Of a DNA stretch of 64,000 bases, positions 1 to 8,884 are shown piece after piece. The notes beneath the pieces were generated by a model. The model was not told the DNA's origin, ran no database searches, and saw nothing but the letters and a program-made list of their open reading frames with translations. Source of the stretch: Eubacterium sp. (GTDB taxonomy: Bacteria; Bacillota; Clostridia; Lachnospirales; Lachnospiraceae); assembly GCA_017619835.1 (NCBI GenBank), contig JAFZRN010000025.1, positions 1 to 64,000 of the forward strand, given 5' to 3'. The position numbers and the translations under genes are program-made. Each line of letters begins with the position of its first letter. Positions within the stretch are counted from its first letter, which is position 1.

Positions 1-71
1 ACCACTGAATTAATTATATCATATTGAGACATCTTTTTCAATGAAAGATAGACGATTTATTATAGATTTTT

Positions 72-128
72 AGAGCCCGTTAGTGCGATTCATCCCCGCC
101 TTAAAGAAGACGGAGTATTCTCGCTTAG
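72..128 (-). mobile_element. Possible solitary IS200/IS605-type right-end remnant
   Basis: Read on the minus strand, this stretch resembles the 3' end of IS605-family elements, where a short CCGTCTT/AAGGCGG hairpin with a CTTT loop (plus-strand arms 96-102 and 107-113) precedes a GGGGATGAATC-like tail. One base pair is G-U only on the minus strand, which fits a minus-strand single-stranded hairpin. No tnpA or tnpB reading frame lies next to it, so at most it is a decayed end. The call rests on remembered family appearance, and a chance hairpin is possible. Confidence 0.3.
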
Positions 129-337
129 AATTGATAAAAACTATTACACAACATCTATGTATTAAATCCACATATTACATAACCCATATACAATATACAC
201 CTATTTGAATTCAAAATCAATAACAAAATCGCATAATATACGAAATAATATATAATAATATACTTGAAATCGTAAAATAAACGAATTATAATATAATAGA
301 ACAAAAAGCCGAACAAAAAAACCGGGAGTATCCGAAC
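129..337. other. AT-rich intergenic region upstream of the first gene
   Basis: Very AT-rich sequence with many TATAAT-like words, for example in 240-300, so no single promoter can be chosen. It probably holds the promoter of the small gene at 338, whose ribosome binding site GGGAG lies at about 321-326. I see no other coding or structured element here. Confidence 0.35.
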
Positions 338-598
338 ATGATAGAAGAAAGCCCATTAAAAATATATGTAAATGTAAGTGTGGAATTCACGAAGGAAGGA
401 AGACTGATCCCGAGAGCCATTCACTGGGACGATGGGAGAGTCTATGAGATTCAGAAGATTACAGACATCCGGCGGGCGGCAAGTCTTGCCGCCGGAGCGA
501 CCGGAATCAGATATACGATCTATGTAGATGGATTTGAGAAGCACCTTTTCTACGGCGATAACCACCGCTGGTTCGTAGTTGCCAATCAGAATAACTGA
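338..598 (+). CDS. Small conserved hypothetical protein (86 aa)
   Basis: An 86-residue soluble protein with no signal peptide or membrane segment. The pattern is a short beta-rich domain: a basic N-terminal strand, then WDDGRVYEI (about residues 30-38), then RRAASLAAG and RYTIYVDG, ending RWFVVANQNN. Small Firmicute proteins with a similar 'W-DGR-YEI...RRAASL...G-RY' layout exist, and I recall some next to DNA-repair polymerase genes, but no such neighbour is visible here. The start is supported by a GGGAG site about 12 bases upstream. Function is unknown. The antisense frame over the same bases is a shadow. Confidence 0.7.
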   Translation: MIEESPLKIYVNVSVEFTKEGRLIPRAIHWDDGRVYEIQKITDIRRAASLAAGATGIRYTIYVDGFEKHLFYGDNHRWFVVANQNN

Positions 599-627
599 CA
601 ACTATACGCCGCTGATCAGCGAAATAA

Positions 628-1110
628 TTATACGCTGTACTTCTCATCCGCGATTGCCTGTGCCACCCAGAGCTTGAGTGACTCGACAGTAGCGGATATC
701 TTATTCAGATTTTTCTGAATAGCAGTGAAGTCGGCAATCTCGTCTTCGGATATCCTGCCATCCTCGGCAATTTCCATCAGACGATCCTTCTGGGTATTAA
801 GCGCATTAAGTGAATTGAGAATACCGAGTGAAAGCTCGGGCAGACTAGACAGCTGGAGCTCTGTGACATTATTCTTTCCGATGCTGCATTCGTGAGTGCA
901 GTAGTAGTTGCAGAGCTGCGGCTTTTTATATGCAGCGGCCATTGCTACTACATCATCAGGATGTACATTTGTACGGTCGTTCTCAATCTTATCGATACGG
1001 CTTTCGGAAATGTATTCCATAGCTTCACTTGCCTGAGAACGAGTGAGTCCTGCCTCCTCCCTGCTTGTGAAGTAAATATTCTTATTTTCCTTAATTGATT
1101 TTCTTCCCAT
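628..1110 (-). CDS. XRE-type helix-turn-helix regulator with C-terminal extension
   Basis: A 160-residue cytoplasmic protein. Residues 15-65 form a Cro/CI-type helix-turn-helix (TSREEAGLTRSQASEAME, then ISESRIDKIENDRTNVHPDD). The middle carries a small Cys cluster, CNYYCTHEC (about 67-75), which could bind metal. The C-terminal half is helical and could mediate dimerisation. It is probably a DNA-binding regulator; the target is unknown. The reverse-strand AGAGG site about 8 bases before the ATG supports the start. It is transcribed away from the CoA-transferase gene, so the 1111-1358 gap probably holds both promoters. Confidence 0.75.
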   Translation of the reverse strand: MGRKSIKENKNIYFTSREEAGLTRSQASEAMEYISESRIDKIENDRTNVHPDDVVAMAAAYKKPQLCNYYCTHECSIGKNNVTELQLSSLPELSLGILNSLNALNTQKDRLMEIAEDGRISEDEIADFTAIQKNLNKISATVESLKLWVAQAIADEKYSV

Positions 1111-1358
1111 TTTAAAACCTCTTTGTAACCTCTTTATATATTGTTCTTTACGAACACATTTTAAAACACTTACCCATTATAACCTACACAGCGAATAATT
1201 GCCACATGACTCAAAATAAAAAAACTTATTCCATTTTCCTCCATACTTGTGTTATATTAAGTCTTGGCGCCTCAGAACTCATCAGACGCCGGACCTGCCG
1301 AACAAAAAGCAAAAAACCCGAGCAGGCCAAACAGCTAATAAACGAAAGGACCCCAGCC

Positions 1359-2867
1359 ATGTACAAACTCATGACACCGCAGGAAGCCGTGGAACTGATA
1401 AATGACGGTGACTGTATCTGCGTTAATTCATTTGTCGGAATAGAGAATCCGGTAGAGCTGCATGAAGCAATCTATGACCGCTTTAAGGAGACGGGATCGC
1501 CGTCTCATCTTACAATGGTTTCAAGTGCGGGCTTCGGACTCTGGGACGAAAACAGAAATGCCGAGAGCTATATAAGAGAGGGTGCTGTGGATAAGCTTAT
1601 CTGCGGACACTTCGGTGCAATGCTCAGCACAAAGAAGCTTGTTCTCGAGGACCGCTTCGAGGCATATAATCTGCCCCTCGGATGTATATCCCATGCGATA
1701 AGAGCGCAGGCAGGCGGAATTCCCGGTGCACTTTCAAAGGTTGGTCTTGATATATTTGTAGATCCGAGACGTGAGGGTCCCGGTATCAATAACATTTCCA
1801 AGGATGAGAACCTTGTTAAATTAGTAGAAGTAGACGGAGAGGAGTTCCTCTATTATCAGCTTCCCAAGATCGACGTTGCACTTATCAAAGGTACCGCTGC
1901 GGATAGACGCGGAAATATCTCCTTTGATGATATGTACATGTCCGGCGATGCACTTTCAATCTGCCAGGCCGCAAAGGCAAATGGCGGAAAGGTCATCGTT
2001 CAGGTTGATAAGCTTGTAAGAAAGCCGGCACGTCCCCGTAATGCCATCATTCCCGGCTGTCTCGTGGATGCGATCGTAGTAGTGGAGCAGGAGCCTCTCG
2101 GAAGCGGTTACGAAGCCCTTACAGGTAGCTTCGAGATTCCTTCAGGCCAGTGGGATCTCTGGGTTGAGATCATCGACAGACTTTCCGCATCGGAGCGTAA
2201 GAACAGTGTCGTTGCCGATATAATCGGCCGCCGCGCAGCTCAGGAGCTTCATGAGGATGATATAGTCAACATAGGAATCGGTATCCCCGAATCCATTTCA
2301 AGATATGCAAAACAGACAGGTATGCTGAATAAGATCACTCTTACCGTCGAGTCCGGCGGTGTAGGCGGCTTCCCCGCATCTGGTCCCGTGTTCGGTGCCA
2401 TGATCGGTGCAGCATCCGTTTACGATATGGCAAACCAGTTTGACCTTTATGATAACGGCGGCCTTGATATCTGCTTCATGGGCGCACTGGAAGTAGATCA
2501 GTATGGAAATGTCAACTCCCATAAGGCGTGCGGAGCATACTCCGGAATCGGCGGCTTCGCAAACATAACCGCCAAGACACCTGTCGTTGTGTTCTGCCTC
2601 TCATTTACGGCTAAGGGCCTCTTTGTTGAGGAGGAGGACGGAAAAGTCAAGATCATCCAGGAGGGCCACATTCCCAAGTTCGTTGAAAATGTCTCGACCA
2701 AGAGTTTCTCTGCCAGAAGAGCACTTGAAAACGGCCAGAGAGTTCTCTATGTGACTGAGAGATGCGTCTTCGAGCTGACTCCGGACGGTATCAAGCTTAA
2801 AGAGGTATATCCGGGCATAGAAAAAGAACGGGATATACTTTCGCAGCTCCCGTTCTCTGTAGAATAA
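1359..2867 (+). CDS. Acyl-CoA:acetate/propionate-type CoA-transferase, fused alpha and beta halves
   Basis: A 502-residue family I CoA-transferase that carries both halves in one chain, as in propionate/acetate CoA-transferases. The N-terminal half begins MYKLMTPQEAVELINDGD and includes the SCoT-like glycine-rich segment GALSKVGLDIFVDPRREGPG. The C-terminal half carries TVESGGVGGFPASGP, where E331 is the expected catalytic glutamate that forms the glutamyl-CoA intermediate. It moves CoA between short-chain acyl-CoA and acetate or a similar acid; the exact substrate cannot be read. I chose 1359 because AAAGGA lies 8 bases upstream; the frame stays open to 1206, but those extra codons look unlike coding sequence. 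Confidence 0.85.
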   Translation: MYKLMTPQEAVELINDGDCICVNSFVGIENPVELHEAIYDRFKETGSPSHLTMVSSAGFGLWDENRNAESYIREGAVDKLICGHFGAMLSTKKLVLEDRFEAYNLPLGCISHAIRAQAGGIPGALSKVGLDIFVDPRREGPGINNISKDENLVKLVEVDGEEFLYYQLPKIDVALIKGTAADRRGNISFDDMYMSGDALSICQAAKANGGKVIVQVDKLVRKPARPRNAIIPGCLVDAIVVVEQEPLGSGYEALTGSFEIPSGQWDLWVEIIDRLSASERKNSVVADIIGRRAAQELHEDDIVNIGIGIPESISRYAKQTGMLNKITLTVESGGVGGFPASGPVFGAMIGAASVYDMANQFDLYDNGGLDICFMGALEVDQYGNVNSHKACGAYSGIGGFANITAKTPVVVFCLSFTAKGLFVEEEDGKVKIIQEGHIPKFVENVSTKSFSARRALENGQRVLYVTERCVFELTPDGIKLKEVYPGIEKERDILSQLPFSVE

Positions 2868-2878
2868 TCTTAGCCATA

Positions 2879-2898
2879 TTTCTGATCTTTATCAGAAA
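2879..2898. terminator. Bidirectional terminator between convergent genes
   Basis: A perfect 8-bp stem, TTTCTGAT/ATCAGAAA with a CTTT loop, lies between the converging CoA-transferase and diguanylate cyclase genes. Another perfect 9-bp stem (2825-2833 with 2848-2856) lies inside the last codons of the CoA-transferase gene and could assist. The T-runs are short, so strength is uncertain. Confidence 0.5.
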
Positions 2899-2899
2899 A

Positions 2900-4822
2900 T
2901 CATCCACCTTTATGAATTTTCTTTTCGACATACATCAGTGTATCTGCTTCGCGGAGGTAATCCTCGGAGATCTCGGAGATCGGTTTCGGATCGCCGGCCT
3001 GGGGGATAGCCTTGTAGCAGCCGATACTGATTCCTATGTCGAAAGGTTTGTCGTCTGATACACAGGTTTCTGTGATCAGCTGTCTGAGTCGGGACTTATA
3101 TGTCTCGACTTTTTCATCGTCATAATCTTTTGCAAGAACAACGAACTCGTCACCGCCTGCACGTATGCAGACCTCATCGCCGATCGATGCAGCCTTCATG
3201 CAGTTTGCGATAGTGCAGAGACAGTAGTCGCCTTCATCATGACCGAAGCTGTCGTTGATCTGCTTCATGTTATCCATGTCTATAAGGAATACCGCAAGAT
3301 TCGTCTTGGTCTCAAGACAGGAATTATAATATTCCTCAAAATTCATTCCGTAACCGCGGCGGTTATAAAGTCCCGTCAGCACATCCGTATTATACATCAG
3401 CTTAAGCTGGTCGAAGGATATCTTCAGCTCCTTTTTCAGTCGCCAGTTCTCGAGAAGAGTACTGATATTGATGAACCATGATTTAATGTTCTCATGTGTC
3501 AGATCTTCAAGATCAGGGGAAATGATGTAGTAGCCGATAAAGTACTGAAGATGATGCACCGGAATAATGTAGTAAGGCTCCGGATCATTTAACATATCAT
3601 CCGGAAGAAGCTGTCCTACCGGAAGCATTTCCCTCTTAACGGGCCTGTCGTTATAGATACCGCAGGCAACCTCGAAACGTACATTCCTGAAATCTTCATG
3701 AGTGAAGATTTCCTTCTGGTTTTCCCAGCCTTCCATAAGACAGAGGACTGCAGTCTGGAAGCCTGTATCGCTCCGACAGTTTGCCTCGATCCTGTCAAAA
3801 ACTTCCTTATCGGTCTCTGCCTGGGATACACTCAGGATGAGATTGGTGATGGAAGTAGAGAGCATTCCGAGTTTATCTATTGTTACACTGTAGGATTCCT
3901 TTAAGTTATCCTGCTTATAAGTCTTCTTGGGTTCGCAGCCACAGGTCTGGCGGCGCTTTATTATACCGGGTTCGGCAATCGTCTTAGGCGGCTCCTTACC
4001 TGCCCAGAGCTGAGCCAGTATATTGATTCCGTCCTTACCTACCTGCTCAAATGGCTGAGCGGAAGTAGTGATAGATGGATCATTATATTCGGCTTCGATT
4101 ACGTTATCATAGCCGACAACGATAACATCCTCGGGAACGGAGAAGCCCTTCTTTTCTATTGCGGTAACAACGCCCATTGCCATGTAATCATTTGCACATA
4201 CGATAGCATCGGGGAATATCTTGTCCGCATTCTTTTCATATTTCTTCATTATCTGGGCGACCATTTCATCGCCGCAGCTGTACCAGAGATTTCCGTAGAC
4301 AACTCTGCCTTCGCCGCCCGGAAGGTTATGCTTCTTGAGGGTATCAAGGAAAACCTGGAGACGTTCGCGGGAGAAAGGCATTTCCATTCTTCCTGCCACG
4401 TGCATCAGATCTGTGCAGTTATGCTCGATGATAAGATGCTCGATAAGCTCCATGTAGGAACGTTTCTGGTCATTAACAACGTTATAGGAGAAGTCCCTTA
4501 CATCACCAAGGGTGACAACAGGGCAGGGTGCTTCCTTTTTGAGCTCATTTACGGGCTCGATAAATCTGTCGGGCAGGTAACTGTCGAAAGTTACCAGCCC
4601 GTCATATTTCTCAAGATCAGGAAGCTTATAGATCGCAAAATCTCCATGATCGTAGTCGTTAAAGTGCTTAACCTCTATGTGATTGTAGTTATCGCAAAAG
4701 CTCGTAAAGAAGAGGACTTTTGCGTTATTCCTTTTCGCTGACTGGATAACACCGTACTGTGTCTTTCTGACCATGTCTCGGTAAATGTCTGCGATAAAGG
4801 CTGCAACCATTTTACGTTCCAT
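2900..4822 (-). CDS. Diguanylate cyclase with cytoplasmic LacI-type sugar-receptor sensor
   Basis: A 640-residue protein without signal peptide or membrane segments. Residues 5-300 match the periplasmic-binding-protein fold of LacI-type repressors (GVIQSAKRNN, then PDAIVCANDYMAMGVVTAIE and VVGYDN), but there is no N-terminal DNA-binding helix-turn-helix. A linker region follows (about 330-460). The C-terminal GGDEF domain (about 470-640) has TDVLTGLYNRRG and an intact AGGDEF active site, so it should make cyclic di-GMP. The layout suggests that a cytoplasmic small molecule, perhaps a sugar, controls second-messenger synthesis. It starts 19 bases after the AAA+ gene on the same strand and is probably co-transcribed with it. 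Confidence 0.85.
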   Translation of the reverse strand: MERKMVAAFIADIYRDMVRKTQYGVIQSAKRNNAKVLFFTSFCDNYNHIEVKHFNDYDHGDFAIYKLPDLEKYDGLVTFDSYLPDRFIEPVNELKKEAPCPVVTLGDVRDFSYNVVNDQKRSYMELIEHLIIEHNCTDLMHVAGRMEMPFSRERLQVFLDTLKKHNLPGGEGRVVYGNLWYSCGDEMVAQIMKKYEKNADKIFPDAIVCANDYMAMGVVTAIEKKGFSVPEDVIVVGYDNVIEAEYNDPSITTSAQPFEQVGKDGINILAQLWAGKEPPKTIAEPGIIKRRQTCGCEPKKTYKQDNLKESYSVTIDKLGMLSTSITNLILSVSQAETDKEVFDRIEANCRSDTGFQTAVLCLMEGWENQKEIFTHEDFRNVRFEVACGIYNDRPVKREMLPVGQLLPDDMLNDPEPYYIIPVHHLQYFIGYYIISPDLEDLTHENIKSWFINISTLLENWRLKKELKISFDQLKLMYNTDVLTGLYNRRGYGMNFEEYYNSCLETKTNLAVFLIDMDNMKQINDSFGHDEGDYCLCTIANCMKAASIGDEVCIRAGGDEFVVLAKDYDDEKVETYKSRLRQLITETCVSDDKPFDIGISIGCYKAIPQAGDPKPISEISEDYLREADTLMYVEKKIHKGG

Positions 4823-4841
4823 AGGTGTCCCTCAATTTAAT

Positions 4842-6509
4842 CTATACTTCGTCGTCATTCTTTGTTAATGATCCTGCAGTTGTATCCTCGATCATATCCT
4901 CACGTACGAAGGTTACGAGATCTTCCTCTGTCATGTTGGCATCCTGTACGATACGGTTTGCCTGTCTGTCGATACAGCGCTCGAAGTAGTTACGAACGAG
5001 ACGCGCATTAGCGAAGTTATCCTTCTTGCTCTCTGTCATACCGCGGAGATAAGTCTCTGCGATGGAAGCAGCGCTTTCGGTGAGCATGTAGTCTGTATCC
5101 TTACACATATATCTGAAGATGGACATAAGCTCACTACTTGAATAATCAGGGAAGTGAATATACTTATTGAAACGTGAACGAAGACCCGGGTTGGACTCGA
5201 TGAATTCGTGCATCTCATTTGTATATCCGGCAACGATTACGATGAAGTCATCACGATCGTCCTCCATACGTTTAAGGAGGGTATCAACAACTTCCTGACC
5301 ATAGTCGCCTGATTCCTTGTTATGTGTGAGGGTATAAGCCTCATCTATGAAGAGGATACCACCGATTGCTCGGTTGATAACTTCTGTTGTCTTAAGAGCT
5401 GTACCACCGGAGTAGTGGTCTACAAGTCCGGAACGGTCAACCTCTATAAACTGACCACGGCTAACAACGCCGAGCTGCTTATAGATCTTGGCAAGGATAC
5501 GTGCGATAGTCGTCTTACCTGTACCGGGGTTACCCGTGAATACGAGGTGGAAGGACATATCGATACGCTTGAGACCTTTAAGCTCACGAAGACGACGAAC
5601 CTTGATGATATTTACAAGGTGCATAACGTCATCCTTAACCGATGCAAGACCGGTAAGTCCCTGAAGCTCATGGATAAGGTCATCGAGCGGCTTCTCGATC
5701 TCTTCCGAATCATCGCTTCCGCGGCGGTTACGTCCTACACGTCCCTCACCACGTTTGAAGACTGCGTCTTCCTTTTCTTCCTCGGGCTGGAAGTTAAGGA
5801 ATTCGGATACGTCATCCGCACGTTTCTTCTGAATATTATATCCTGAGATATTGATCGCTTTCTTTGTTACGAAGCTTCCTGACTTCTCATCGAAAGTAGT
5901 AACGTTTTCAAGATCGGGATTGGTGCTGCTTGAAAACTGGGCTACACCCTGCTTTCTGTTCGGATTAGGCTGCTCCTGCATCCTGAGCACATTTGTATGA
6001 GAAGTGGTATATATTCCGGAGTTATTAAGAGTAGTATTAAGTACCTCTACAAATCCGGTAAAACGCTTTTCGGTTTCATCATGAACTTCGGAATAATTGA
6101 TGAAGCCCTGGCCTACCTTACGGAAACAGTCTGCGATGAATTTGGATCTGGAAACCTTATCCGTGATAAGCTCATCGGCACTGTCGGCTTTATCGGCTTC
6201 GATAAAGTAGCGAAGTGACTTGGGCGCTTCATTAAGGAATCTGTCGTCCGTACATTTCTGCTGAACGAATTCTTCGAACTTTTCCTCTGAAAGATTCATT
6301 CTGAGATTGGTCCTGATGTATTCCATCTGATCCCCAGAATGTTTATTGCCCGGTTCGTATAGATATCCGAGGAAAACAATGATGTCGTGTCTGAGAAGAT
6401 CTCTCAGCGGCATACGTGCATCCTCCGGATAGATTTGTCCGTTTTTGTTGATCTCGTCTGCATACGCGATGCATTCCATGATCATGTTCTGTAAATTTCT
6501 AACTTCCAT
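4842..6509 (-). CDS. AAA+ ATPase of the CbbX / SpoVK type
   Basis: A 555-residue soluble protein. The N-terminal 270 residues are helical, contain no motif I recognise, and end in a charged linker. Residues about 280-530 form one AAA+ domain of the CbbX/SpoVK class: Walker A FTGNPGTGKTT, Walker B GGILFIDEAYTL, then the sensor region FIVIVAGYTNEM and an arginine-finger-like NPGLRSRF. These enzymes remodel partner proteins using ATP; the partner is unknown here. A GGGGAG site precedes the ATG. The diguanylate cyclase gene follows at once, so the pair may act in one signalling route, but that is inference. Confidence 0.85.
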   Translation of the reverse strand: MEVRNLQNMIMECIAYADEINKNGQIYPEDARMPLRDLLRHDIIVFLGYLYEPGNKHSGDQMEYIRTNLRMNLSEEKFEEFVQQKCTDDRFLNEAPKSLRYFIEADKADSADELITDKVSRSKFIADCFRKVGQGFINYSEVHDETEKRFTGFVEVLNTTLNNSGIYTTSHTNVLRMQEQPNPNRKQGVAQFSSSTNPDLENVTTFDEKSGSFVTKKAINISGYNIQKKRADDVSEFLNFQPEEEKEDAVFKRGEGRVGRNRRGSDDSEEIEKPLDDLIHELQGLTGLASVKDDVMHLVNIIKVRRLRELKGLKRIDMSFHLVFTGNPGTGKTTIARILAKIYKQLGVVSRGQFIEVDRSGLVDHYSGGTALKTTEVINRAIGGILFIDEAYTLTHNKESGDYGQEVVDTLLKRMEDDRDDFIVIVAGYTNEMHEFIESNPGLRSRFNKYIHFPDYSSSELMSIFRYMCKDTDYMLTESAASIAETYLRGMTESKKDNFANARLVRNYFERCIDRQANRIVQDANMTEEDLVTFVREDMIEDTTAGSLTKNDDEV

Positions 6510-6599
6510 GTCTTGTTCGTACTCCCCAAATGTTTTCTAGCCATAACAAAAAAGAGCTATAGCGCTTTCTATTATACCATAAAAATATAGAAAATGTAT

Positions 6600-6665
6600 A
6601 GCAACTTTAGATAACTTTAAAGCAATATTTGAAAAGTAATTAAATGCCTTCTATGGTACTATTAT
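6600..6665 (+). promoter_or_regulatory. Promoter of the pentose operon with 21-bp-spaced direct repeats
   Basis: Two imperfect copies of AGCAAnnTTTGATAAnTA start at 6600 and 6621, exactly 21 bases apart. A -10-like TACTAT begins at 6657, 36 bases after the second copy starts. The same arrangement, with the same 21-bp period and 36-base offset, occurs before the sugar-importer gene (13773-13835). The geometry fits two adjacent AraC-family half-sites overlapping the -35 region, and an AraC-type regulator is encoded at 17715-18650. Confidence 0.6.
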
Positions 6666-6703
6666 AAGGTACGTAGTGGGCCTATGTTTTGGGGTGGTTT
6701 TCT

Positions 6704-8833
6704 ATGAAAGAAAAGTTTAAAAAGATAGCTGAAAATCTTGTGGATTCGATGACACTGGAAGAGGCTGCAAGCCAGATAAGATATGACAGTCCTGCCATTG
6801 AAAGACTGGGTATCCCGGCCTATAACTGGTGGGGCGAAGGACTTCACGGACTGGCAAGAGCAGGTACTGCGACGGTATTTCCGCAGGCAATCGCGCTGGC
6901 TGCCATGTTCGATAAGGATACGCTTAATAAGATAGCCGATGTCATTGCAACAGAAGCAAGAGCAAAATATAACGAATCTACCAAGCTCGGTGACAGGGAC
7001 CTCTATAAGAATATCACCATGTGGTCACCGAACGTTAATATATTCCGTGATGCCAGATGGGGCAGAGGTCAGGAGACCTATGGAGAGGATCCTTTCCTTA
7101 CATCCGAACTCGGAGTCGCATTTATAAAAGGACTCCAGGGTGACGGCGAATATATGAAGGCTGCCGGATGTGCAAAGCATTATGCGGTCCATTCCGGACC
7201 CGAGGCTACGCGACACGGCTTTGATGCAAAGGTAAGCAAAAAGGATATTGAAGAAACCTATACTCCGGCATTTGAGGCTGCCATAAAAGAGGCCGATGTT
7301 GCGGGTGTAATGGGTGCTTATAACAGAGTTAATTCCGAGCCGGCCTGTGCAAGCAAGGCACTTATAGTTGAAAGACTCAGAAAGCGATACGGCTTTGACG
7401 GATATCTCGTTTCGGATTTCCTTGCACTGATGGATTTTCATCTTCATCATAAGGTCACGGCAAATGAGGTCGAGTCCGCTGCAATGGCTCTGAAGGCTTC
7501 CTGTGATGTGAACGCGGGCTTTGTCTACAGGTCGATAATGAAGGCCTTCGAACAGGGTCTCGTTACAGAGGAAGAGATAAGAAATGCCGCTAAGAAGGCT
7601 TACGAGATAAGAGCCGCTCTCGGCATGTTCTCCGATGACTGTGAATATGACAGTCTCGGACTTATGGATATAGATACGGATGAATCCGACAGCTTATCAT
7701 ATAAGGCGAGTGTTAACTCGGTGGTAATGCTTAAGAATGATGGAATTCTTCCATTAAATAAAGATGAGATAAAGACGATCGGCGTTATAGGGCCTACAGC
7801 TACATCGGTAGATGTCCTAAACGGTAACTATAACGGAACGTCCTCAAGATATGTAACTAATCTCGAGGGGGTCAGAGACGCTGTGGGTGAAGGCACGCGC
7901 GTTCTCTATTCTGAAGGATGTCATCTTTTTGAGGACAAGGTACAGAACCTTGCCCTCAATGATGACAGACTCAGTGAAGCCGAAATGGTTGCAAGAGCAT
8001 CCGACGTAGTCATCCTTTCGGTGGGACTTGACTCTACCATCGAAGGAGAAGAGGGTGATACGGGAAATGCTTTCGCAGCCGGAGACAAAGTCTCACTTTT
8101 CCTTCCCGACTCGCAGAGGAGACTCATCGAAAGAGTGCTTTCTGTCGGGACTCCCGTGATACTGGTTTCCAATACGGGAAGCGCAATGGATTATACTCTT
8201 GAAGATGAGAGATGCAACGCGATCCTTCAATGCTGGTACAGCGGCCAGAGAGGCGGAAAAGCTCTTGCGGATATCCTGTTTGGAGCGGCCAGCCCGAGCG
8301 CAAAGCTTCCGGTAACCTTCTATAAGGATGGAACACAGCCTCCTATGGAAGACTACAGCATGAAGGGAAGAACTTATAGATATTATAAGGATAGACCACT
8401 TTATCCTTTCGGCTACGGCCTTACATATACCGATTTTGAATACAGCGATCTAAGTATCGATGGTAACACTGTCAGCATTAAGGTTAAGAACACCGGTAAC
8501 TTCGAAGCAGACGAGATAGTTGAAGTATATATCGATAAAGAACCAGCGGAGAAGCTTGCAAACGGACTCAACAACATCCCGGACAATTATCTTAATCCCA
8601 ACAATCAGCCATATGTCAGTCTCTGTGGATTTGACAGGGTGAGCTTAAAACCGGGCGAAGAAAAAGTGGTTGACATAACTATCCCTGAGAAATCATTTTA
8701 CACAGTATTCGAAAATGGCTCCAGGGCGATACTCAAGGGAGAGTACACAGTATTCATCGGCGGACAGCAGCCCGATGACAGAAGTAAGGAACTTACGGGT
8801 AAGTCATGCTTATCTGTTAAATTCAATAAATAA
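6704..8833 (+). CDS. GH3 family glycosidase, probable beta-xylosidase
   Basis: A 709-residue enzyme without a signal peptide, so it should cleave imported oligosaccharides in the cytoplasm. The order is that of GH3: N-terminal barrel (WGEGLHGLARAG, then NIFRDARWGRGQETYGEDP and KHYAVHSGPE), a sandwich domain starting near VMLKNDGILPL, and a C-terminal fibronectin-III-like domain after YPFGYGLTYT. D238 in YLVSDFLAL is the expected nucleophile. The 'GRGQETYGEDP' style and neighbouring xylulokinase favour beta-xylosidase, though arabinosidase or glucosidase activity is possible. The ATG at 6704 is chosen because GGGGTGG lies 6 bases upstream; a TTG at 6689 is less likely. It is the first gene of the pentose operon. 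Confidence 0.85.
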   Translation: MKEKFKKIAENLVDSMTLEEAASQIRYDSPAIERLGIPAYNWWGEGLHGLARAGTATVFPQAIALAAMFDKDTLNKIADVIATEARAKYNESTKLGDRDLYKNITMWSPNVNIFRDARWGRGQETYGEDPFLTSELGVAFIKGLQGDGEYMKAAGCAKHYAVHSGPEATRHGFDAKVSKKDIEETYTPAFEAAIKEADVAGVMGAYNRVNSEPACASKALIVERLRKRYGFDGYLVSDFLALMDFHLHHKVTANEVESAAMALKASCDVNAGFVYRSIMKAFEQGLVTEEEIRNAAKKAYEIRAALGMFSDDCEYDSLGLMDIDTDESDSLSYKASVNSVVMLKNDGILPLNKDEIKTIGVIGPTATSVDVLNGNYNGTSSRYVTNLEGVRDAVGEGTRVLYSEGCHLFEDKVQNLALNDDRLSEAEMVARASDVVILSVGLDSTIEGEEGDTGNAFAAGDKVSLFLPDSQRRLIERVLSVGTPVILVSNTGSAMDYTLEDERCNAILQCWYSGQRGGKALADILFGAASPSAKLPVTFYKDGTQPPMEDYSMKGRTYRYYKDRPLYPFGYGLTYTDFEYSDLSIDGNTVSIKVKNTGNFEADEIVEVYIDKEPAEKLANGLNNIPDNYLNPNNQPYVSLCGFDRVSLKPGEEKVVDITIPEKSFYTVFENGSRAILKGEYTVFIGGQQPDDRSKELTGKSCLSVKFNK

Positions 8834-8884
8834 CTACATTTATATAATGTAAGAAAACATTTATAAAGTGAATGGAGGTATAAA

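Noticed and set aside
1206-1358. N-terminal extension of the CoA-transferase
   Set aside because: The frame is open but has no ribosome site at 1206, and the codons do not resemble the family; the ATG at 1359 has a good site and family-like start.
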